Shown: positions 6,746 to 11,346 of the stretch, in pieces
Layout of the letters: each line of letters begins with the position of its first letter
How positions within the stretch are numbered: the stretch's first letter is position 1
Assembly: GCA_003229915.1 (NCBI GenBank)
Contig: QIGA01000054.1
Coordinates: 1-11,346 of the forward strand
Source of the DNA: Chloroflexota bacterium
GTDB taxonomy: Bacteria > Chloroflexota > Dehalococcoidia > SZUA-161
Reading direction: 5' to 3'
DNA length: 11,346 nucleotides
Program-made: the position numbers and the translations under genes
The notes under the pieces: generated by a model
The model's database searches: none
The model's input: only the letters and a program-made list of their open reading frames with translations
Told to the model about the DNA's origin: nothing

Positions 6746-7414
6746 GTGAATGAAGAACATGTTGAACCTGAAGCAACCATGCGCCTAAGCGTACAGCATC
6801 TAGCCAAGGCATACGTGACCCATCGCCCGTGGCCTCTGGCCAAGAGGAACAAGGTCTTGGAGGACGCGTCTTTGGAGGTGATGCCCCGCGAAATCGTAGC
6901 ACTGGTGGGGGCCAACGGATCGGGGAAGTCAACCCTGATGATGATCGTCGCCGGCGTGCTATCCCGGGATGCCGGTACCATCCATATTGACGGCAGGATT
7001 GGCTATTGTCCCCAGTATCCGGTGCTTTATGAGAAACTGACCGTTGCTGAAACATTCAGGCTGTTCGGCGTGGCCTACCGAATGACCGGCGAGGAGACAG
7101 AGCAGAGAGCCTCCTCACTAATGGCCGAGCTGGCCTTCGCCAACTATCGGGACCACCGGGTGGAGCATCTAAGTGGAGGCACTCGGCAGAAACTAAGCCT
7201 GGCTTTGGCGGTCCTTCACGACCCAGAACTCCTTCTACTTGATGAACCATATTCCGGCTTTGACTACGAAACGTACCTCCGGTTCTGGGATATGTCCAAG
7301 GAAATAGCCGGTAGAGGACATAGCATACTGGCGATTTCCCATTTTGTGCAGGAACAGGAGCGGTTTGACCGGATCTATCAGATCAGGGATGGTCGGTGTG
7401 AACGTGAGCGCTAG
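6746..7414 (+). CDS. ABC transporter ATP-binding protein
   Basis: This is a nucleotide-binding subunit that powers the two membrane proteins encoded next to it. With the GTG 6746 start the protein has 222 residues and all ABC motifs: Walker A GANGSGKST (55-63), the Q-loop in YCPQYPVLYEKLTV (Q90), signature LSGGT (142-146), Walker B LLLLDE (162-167) and the H-loop His in AISHF (H199). AAGGGGG (6729-6735), 10 nt before GTG 6746, supports that start. TTG 6707, ATG 6716 and ATG 6779 are in-frame alternatives. An insertion before the Walker A (HRPWPLAKRN) is somewhat unusual. The gene overlaps the start of the first permease gene, consistent with one complex. The exporter-type partners suggest efflux, but the substrate cannot be read from the sequence. 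Confidence 0.88.
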   Translation: MNEEHVEPEATMRLSVQHLAKAYVTHRPWPLAKRNKVLEDASLEVMPREIVALVGANGSGKSTLMMIVAGVLSRDAGTIHIDGRIGYCPQYPVLYEKLTVAETFRLFGVAYRMTGEETEQRASSLMAELAFANYRDHRVEHLSGGTRQKLSLALAVLHDPELLLLDEPYSGFDYETYLRFWDMSKEIAGRGHSILAISHFVQEQERFDRIYQIRDGRCERER

Positions 7415-8126
7415 AGAGCGATTTCTGATCCCACTGGGCATGTATCTTCGGGAGTACTATCGCAACACGCTGAACCTGGTGTTGCTGGCGGTGATTCCCG
7501 TCTTGCTCATACTTTCTTTTGGGGATGCTCTAAGTCGGGCTGGCGAACTCCTGGGTGTAGTCACCACGCCAGACATGGGAAAGGCCATGGGCGCGCTATG
7601 GGCGGCGGCGTTCCTCAGCGGCATTATGGGCTTCTTCATGATGGCCGGCGCCCGGGAAGCTGACAGGCGCCTGGTCCGCGCTGGATATGGCACCTCCCAG
7701 GTAGTTATGATACGCCTGACAACAGTTGCCCTATTGGGGGCAGTGGCCACCACAGTGAGCTACCTTGTCTTGATTGCCCAGTTGTCCCCTGAGAGCTATG
7801 GGCTCACTTTCGCTGCGCTCTATTTGGCTGCCATAACCTATGGCGCTGTGGGTATACTTATTGGCTCCCTCATCCCCGGTGAACTGGAGGGCTCCTTCGC
7901 TATGCTCTTCTTTTTCATCATGGACGCTTTTGTGGGAAGCCCACTCTTTGGCAGCGCCTCGAATGCCTTCGCCTTCCTGCCCACCTTCTACCCCACCAAA
8001 ATACTCGCCGCAATGGTGGTGGGAGGGCCCCATGACGCTATTCACTGGTTGTATGCCACGCTTTATGCGGTAACCATCGTGGTGCTGGCCAGTGTCGCGT
8101 TCTATCGAGCTGCCCGACTAAGGTGA
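7389..8126 (+). CDS. ABC-2 type exporter permease, first of two
   Basis: This is an integral membrane subunit of about 245 residues with roughly six hydrophobic segments (about 28-44, 66-86, 108-130, 138-162, 168-184 and 222-240). It is followed by a charged C-terminal end. ABC-2 permeases pair with an ATPase such as the upstream gene to export drugs, lipids or polysaccharide. A segment at 75-100 containing FLSGIMGFF and GAREADRRLV is almost repeated in the next gene. ATG 7389 overlaps the ATPase gene by 26 bp; GTG 7398 and GTG 7404 are other possible starts, and no clear ribosome binding site separates them. Small heteromeric permease pairs of this size occur in drug exporters such as the mycobacterial Rv2686c-Rv2688c system, though I see no specific similarity to it. 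The substrate is unknown. Confidence 0.82.
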   Translation: MVGVNVSARERFLIPLGMYLREYYRNTLNLVLLAVIPVLLILSFGDALSRAGELLGVVTTPDMGKAMGALWAAAFLSGIMGFFMMAGAREADRRLVRAGYGTSQVVMIRLTTVALLGAVATTVSYLVLIAQLSPESYGLTFAALYLAAITYGAVGILIGSLIPGELEGSFAMLFFFIMDAFVGSPLFGSASNAFAFLPTFYPTKILAAMVVGGPHDAIHWLYATLYAVTIVVLASVAFYRAARLR

Positions 8127-8130
8127 TCTG

Positions 8131-8889
8131 ATGAGAAGAGAATTCGCTATGGCTGTGGTAATGGGGATGAAACAGTATCTGCGCAATCCTTTGTCCCTCA
8201 TCCTCATGGTTGCACTTCCACCAACCTTCATTACCCTTTCCTTCATAGTGACCCCGGACCAACCTCTCGTTCTGAGTATTCCTGAGGGCGCTGGCCGGAT
8301 AGCCACGTCGGTAGGAACGGTCAACCTCCATGGCGCCATTATGGTGCCGATTACCGTCGCCTTCCTCTCGGGCATCCTGGGCTTGTTCGTGATGTTAGGT
8401 GCTCGCGAGGGCGACCGTCGTCTTGTAGTGGCTGGCTACAGCCCGACGCTCCTGCTCACTGTGCGGCTGGTTATCGTGGCAGTGATTAGTCTGGTGATAA
8501 CAGCCATCGCTGTTGGCGTAACACTCGTCAGTTTTCGTCCTGACCAGCTAGGGCTGTTCTTTCTCGCCAACCTCATATCAGCGCTCCAGTACGGTTTCCT
8601 CGGAGCCATAGTGGGAACATTTCTCTCGGCCATGAGCGGCACCTATTTGATATTCTTCGCGCCTATGATCGACGTGGGAGTGCTTCAGAGCCCCATGTTC
8701 TCCAGAGAGAATATTGGCTTGTGGGTCAAATTCCTTCCTGGGTATGCACCTATGGAAATGCTGATGGACGTGTCCTTCAGCACTAGTTTCAACACGGGCA
8801 GTTTCTTACTGATATCCCTAGTATACGCTTTGGCGATAGCGGTAGCCGCTGGCATTCTTTTCGATCGTGTAGTGGCCATACGCCGCTAG
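8131..8889 (+). CDS. ABC-2 type exporter permease, second of two
   Basis: The product has 252 residues and about six hydrophobic segments (about 20-40, 68-90, 108-133, 141-165, 170-188 and 224-245). It begins 4 nt after the previous gene; AAGGTGAT (8119-8126) at the end of that gene provides the ribosome binding site for ATG 8131. It is a paralogue of the first permease. Both contain FLSGI-x-G-x-F, then GARE-x-DRRLV-x-AGY, and further on SP-L/M-F followed by FLP-xxx-P. The two probably assemble as a heterodimer on an ATPase dimer. The run of overlapping or touching genes ends here, and a longer gap before ackA follows. Confidence 0.84.
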   Translation: MRREFAMAVVMGMKQYLRNPLSLILMVALPPTFITLSFIVTPDQPLVLSIPEGAGRIATSVGTVNLHGAIMVPITVAFLSGILGLFVMLGAREGDRRLVVAGYSPTLLLTVRLVIVAVISLVITAIAVGVTLVSFRPDQLGLFFLANLISALQYGFLGAIVGTFLSAMSGTYLIFFAPMIDVGVLQSPMFSRENIGLWVKFLPGYAPMEMLMDVSFSTSFNTGSFLLISLVYALAIAVAAGILFDRVVAIRR

Positions 8890-8934
8890 GTTCTTCGAAG
8901 CTGTTCTGAGTCTGGACCTTTCGTCGAGTTTTAG

Positions 8935-9110
8935 GTGCGATCGGGCGTGCCGCTACCACGAAGGCCCCGCGGCAGAATGTTCCGAGGACGCGAGTTTACA
9001 GATCAACCGTATGTTGAGCCCCGAGCGCATGGCAGCGAAAGGCGTAGCCAATGAGGTCAAAGCAACGTTCCCTTGGCGAAGCCAGCATTGGTCGTAACCA
9101 GGAAGCCTGG
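8935..9110 (+). ncRNA. Structured leader upstream of ackA (candidate regulatory RNA or RNA-element remnant)
   Basis: The 232-bp gap between the permease and ackA holds at least five short perfect stems: TGCCGC/GCGGCA (8948-8953 with 8969-8974), TCAAC/GTTGA (9003-9007 with 9013-9017), TGGC/GCCA around a GAA loop (9074-9084), TGGT/ACCA around CGTA (9089-9100), and CCAGG/CCTGG around AAG (9098-9110). The last two share bases 9098-9100 and exclude each other. The last one also takes up the first GG of the ackA ribosome binding site GGAGGGGG (9109-9116). That layout would allow translational control. A GTGCG at 8935 resembles the 5' end of group II introns, so a truncated intron fragment is another possibility. 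I cannot match it to a named RNA family. Confidence 0.3.
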
Positions 9111-9121
9111 AGGGGGTTGGG

Positions 9122-10318
9122 ATGAAGGTCCTCGCAATCAACTGCGGCAGCTCAACGCTCAAGTTCCATCTCATCGACATGGCGGAAGAGGAGAGACCCT
9201 CCGGCCGGGAGAGGCGGCTGGCGCATGGCATTGTTGACAGGATCGGTGGATGGGGAACTGTGGACTTTACACGTGAGGGCGATGAGCCCCTCTTGGAGAC
9301 AATGGGAGTGGCGGACCATGGTGAGGCGACCCGCCGTGTGCTCAACTGGCTAGAGTCCCACGGCTTCATGGAACCTGATGGGCTGGGGGCGATAGGGCAC
9401 CGGGTGGTCCACGGCGGAGAACAGCTCGTGGAGCCAACCCTTATCGATGACAAAGTCATAGACGCGATTGAGGCTCTCAGCAACCTCGCGCCCTTACACA
9501 ACGAGCCTTCGCTGATGGCGATCCGAGCCACCCGTTCGGCACTCGGCCCCGCTGTACCCATGGTGGCGATATTCGACACCGCCTTTCATCATACTATGCC
9601 CGAGCGGGCTTACCGATACGCGATCCCACAAGAACTGGCGGCAAAGCATCACATCCGGCGCTACGGCTTTCACGGATTAGCCCACCGCTACATGACCGAA
9701 CGCTACGCCGCTATCACCTCCACGCCATTGGCTGAGGTAAGCCTGGTGACGTTGCAGTTGGGCAATGGCTGCTCAGCCACCGCGGTGGAGGGCGGCTTTC
9801 CCATGGACACCTCAATGGGGTTCACGCCGCTGGAGGGACTCATGATGGGAACGCGATCTGGTGATGTCGATCCATCCTTGGCGGGCTTTTTAGCGAGGAG
9901 CGAAGGCCTGGATGTGGAGGAGGTGGGGGGCTGGCTCAATACGCAGTCGGGACTCCTGGGGGTATCTGGACGCACCCAAGACATGCGGGAACTGCTGGAG
10001 GCGGAGTGCCAGGGGGACGCTAGCGCCGCCCTGGCGGTGGAGATGTTCTGCTACCGGGTGCGCAAGTACATTGGCGCCTATATGGCCGTTATCGGCGGAA
10101 CAGACGCTGTCGTGTTTGGAGGTGGCATCGGGGAGAACGCGCCCGCGGTGCGCACCCGCATTTGCGCTGGCATGAGCTGGTGTGGGTTAATCCTTGACCA
10201 GGATCGCAACTCCGCAGCTATGGGATTGGAGGACAGGATAAGCGACGACGATGCCAGGTTGCATGCCTACGTGATCCCGGTTGATGTTAACTGCCTGCGC
10301 CATTACCGGCGAGGATAA
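9122..10318 (+). CDS. ackA: Acetate kinase family protein
   Basis: AckA interconverts acetyl-phosphate + ADP and acetate + ATP. The 398-residue product carries the family motifs in order: INCGSSTLKF (6-15, N7), GHRVVHGGE (92-100, R94), NLAPLHN (121-127, H126), FDTAFHHTMP (151-160, D152), RRYGFHGLAHRY (179-190, H184), LGNG (213-216), MGTRSGDVDP (242-251, R245) and GGGIGEN (333-339). Compared with Methanosarcina AckA as I recall it, two sites differ. The His of HLGNG is Gln (Q212). The C-terminal VIPTNEE motif reads VIPVDVN, so the metal-linked Glu384 equivalent appears to be Val389, and the protein stops soon after. The start is fixed by GGAGGGGG (9109-9116), 5 nt before ATG 9122. The phosphoketolase gene 61 bp downstream would supply acetyl-phosphate. 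Activity is likely but altered kinetics are possible. Confidence 0.9.
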   Translation: MKVLAINCGSSTLKFHLIDMAEEERPSGRERRLAHGIVDRIGGWGTVDFTREGDEPLLETMGVADHGEATRRVLNWLESHGFMEPDGLGAIGHRVVHGGEQLVEPTLIDDKVIDAIEALSNLAPLHNEPSLMAIRATRSALGPAVPMVAIFDTAFHHTMPERAYRYAIPQELAAKHHIRRYGFHGLAHRYMTERYAAITSTPLAEVSLVTLQLGNGCSATAVEGGFPMDTSMGFTPLEGLMMGTRSGDVDPSLAGFLARSEGLDVEEVGGWLNTQSGLLGVSGRTQDMRELLEAECQGDASAALAVEMFCYRVRKYIGAYMAVIGGTDAVVFGGGIGENAPAVRTRICAGMSWCGLILDQDRNSAAMGLEDRISDDDARLHAYVIPVDVNCLRHYRRG

Positions 10319-10379
10319 ACTACCAGCTCGCTACTCAGTGGGACCTAAACAGCGCCATTAGAGTCCAAAGGAGGAGATG

Positions 10380-11346
10380 ATGCAGAGAGAGAATGCCAAA
10401 GCTATTCGCATGGAAGAATGGGGTGCCCTCTACCGGAGGAAGAATCCAGAAGCGGATCGCTGGGCAGCAGGCTACGAGACCATACGGCATACCGTGGATA
10501 CCCAGGCCCGGGTCTTCGCCATGGCGGAGTTGCTGTCTGCCCGGGGAACGAGGGGGGATGGCGTGCCGCTGTTCGAGGTGCTCTGCGCGGCGGATCGGGT
10601 GGCCAGCGCTGCCATGTGGCTGGTAGTGCATGAGACCTACGCGCAGAACGTGTATCTGGACGGCCGCAACCTGGGGCCAGAGGACTTTAAACAGAACCCC
10701 GAGGGTCACACCGGCGGCTCCCTCAATATGGTGCCCGCCTACACTGGCTACATGGCCATAAACGCTATCACTGGCCACACACGGTCATGGATAATGGGCC
10801 AGGGGCACTGTGTGGCGGCCATAGATACCGCCAACCTTCTGTTGAACAACATGACGGCCGCCCACGCCGAGCGCTACTCGCTTACCGACGCAGGGCTTAC
10901 TCGATACGTCCGTGATTTCTACTCCTACAAGCTGAGAGAGGACGGCAAGCAGGATTCACCACTGGGCAGCCACGTTAACGCCCACACCGCTGGCGGCCTT
11001 GCTGAGGGTGGGTACCTTGGGTTCACCGAGCTCCAGTACATGCATATGCCCCTGCCTGGAGAACGGCTGGTGGTGTTCCTCAGTGACGGAGCCTTCGAGG
11101 AGCAACGAGGAAGCGATTGGGCGCCGCGCTGGTGGCGTGCTGATGACTGCGGGCTGGTGACCCCCATCATGATCAGCAACGGCCGCCGCATAGATCAGCG
11201 AACGACGATGTCCCAGGAAGGAGGGGTTTCCTGGTTCACCCAGCACCTGAGGCTCAATGGGTTCGACCCCATCGTTTTCGATGGCACGGACCCCGCAGCC
11301 TTCGTCTGGGCCATTTTAGAGATGGAGTGCCGGCTCGAGGCCGCCG
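10380..11346 (+). CDS. Phosphoketolase-family enzyme, 5' part (runs off the window)
   Basis: Phosphoketolases are ThDP enzymes that split xylulose-5-phosphate or fructose-6-phosphate with phosphate into acetyl-phosphate and a smaller sugar phosphate. The 322 residues here are the N-terminal part of an expected roughly 800. Recognisable blocks are EGHTGGSLNMVPAY (108-121), MGQGHCVAAID (139-149), SHVNAHTAGGLAEGGYLGF (197-215), LSDGAFEEQRGSDW (234-247) and MISNGRRID (264-272), matching the order in XFP/XPK proteins. The clade is divergent: GHGG reads GHCV, and the ThDP motif GDG reads SDG. ATG 10380 is preferred over ATG 10377 because AAAGGAGG (10367-10374) is 5 nt from the former and only 2 nt from the latter. 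Acetate kinase just upstream would use its acetyl-phosphate, which supports a phosphoketolase rather than a transketolase role. Confidence 0.82.
   Translation, partial: MQRENAKAIRMEEWGALYRRKNPEADRWAAGYETIRHTVDTQARVFAMAELLSARGTRGDGVPLFEVLCAADRVASAAMWLVVHETYAQNVYLDGRNLGPEDFKQNPEGHTGGSLNMVPAYTGYMAINAITGHTRSWIMGQGHCVAAIDTANLLLNNMTAAHAERYSLTDAGLTRYVRDFYSYKLREDGKQDSPLGSHVNAHTAGGLAEGGYLGFTELQYMHMPLPGERLVVFLSDGAFEEQRGSDWAPRWWRADDCGLVTPIMISNGRRIDQRTTMSQEGGVSWFTQHLRLNGFDPIVFDGTDPAAFVWAILEMECRLEAA

Noticed and set aside
8896..8932. Possible terminator after the second permease (CGAAG...CTTTCG then TTTT)
   Set aside because: The stem is short and bulged and the T-run has only four bases, set several nt away; too weak to list as a feature.
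8888..9097. Open + strand frame of about 70 codons between the second permease and ackA
   Set aside because: It has no convincing start codon with a ribosome binding site and no recognised protein family. It was kept only as part of the structured-leader observation.
9090..9115. Resemblance to the 3' end of 16S rRNA (GTCGTAACCAGGAAGCC)
   Set aside because: The similarity is short and imperfect. None of the conserved 16S sequence upstream is present, and the bases are explained by two small hairpins and the ackA ribosome binding site.
8953..9579. Open frame of 208 codons on the - strand over the ackA leader and 5' end
   Set aside because: Most of it is antisense to conserved acetate kinase motifs, with no ribosome binding site or recognisable domain. 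The leader part is better explained as structured RNA.
10335..10778. Open frame of 147 codons on the - strand at the start of the phosphoketolase gene
   Set aside because: It is antisense to clear phosphoketolase motifs and has no recognisable domain.
1..11346. CRISPR arrays, tRNA genes, insertion sequences, toxin-antitoxin or phage genes
   Set aside because: No spaced direct repeats, cloverleaf-like stretches, transposase motifs or such protein families were seen on either strand.

Overview
The window carries a bacterial gene set, almost all of it on the + strand. Bacterial Shine-Dalgarno sites (AGGAGG-type) sit 5-6 nt before most start codons, and genes are packed with short gaps or 4-bp ATGA overlaps. 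The body of the window (about 2490 onward) is GC-rich. Positions 819-2444 are clearly more AT-rich by eye. I cannot name the organism. The combination of a CsoR sensor, a cupredoxin/P1B copper ATPase, a TreT-type trehalose synthase and a divergent phosphoketolase beside acetate kinase would fit an environmental lineage such as Chloroflexota, but that is a guess.

Layout. (1) Positions 1-260 are an upstream region with a promoter and a 17-bp perfect dyad next to csoR, which encodes a copper-sensing repressor with a complete ligand set. (2) Positions 564-2489 hold a possible decayed or very small gene, a SAM-dependent methyltransferase, two tiny ORFs linked by stop/start overlaps, and a second SAM-dependent methyltransferase. 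This stretch separates csoR from its expected target. (3) Positions 2490-5438 are copA, a 982-residue Cu(I) P1B-ATPase with an extra N-terminal membrane segment, a cupredoxin-like domain, an HMA domain and a C-terminal YHS domain. The YHS part has its own ribosome binding site and in-frame ATG. (4) copA overlaps treT, a GT4 trehalose synthase, by ATGA. An ABC exporter follows, with one ATPase and two paralogous permeases. (5) A roughly 230-nt leader with several potential hairpins precedes ackA (acetate kinase). The 5' part of a phosphoketolase-family gene follows and runs off the window.

How the parts may work together. CsoR probably represses its own transcript until Cu(I) binds. The same transcript could continue through the methyltransferases, copA, treT and the ABC exporter, because gaps are short and no strong terminator is visible. 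TreT would make trehalose from an NDP-glucose and glucose. The last two genes suggest a phosphoketolase bypass: sugar phosphate gives acetyl-phosphate, and acetate kinase turns that into acetate plus ATP. Both of those enzymes depart from their families at recognisable active-site motifs.

The points most worth a second look are the internal start that could release a free YHS protein from copA, the chain of stop/start overlaps joining the two methyltransferases, the apparently cytoplasmic cupredoxin domain, the structured ackA leader, and the unusual active-site motifs of the AckA/phosphoketolase pair.
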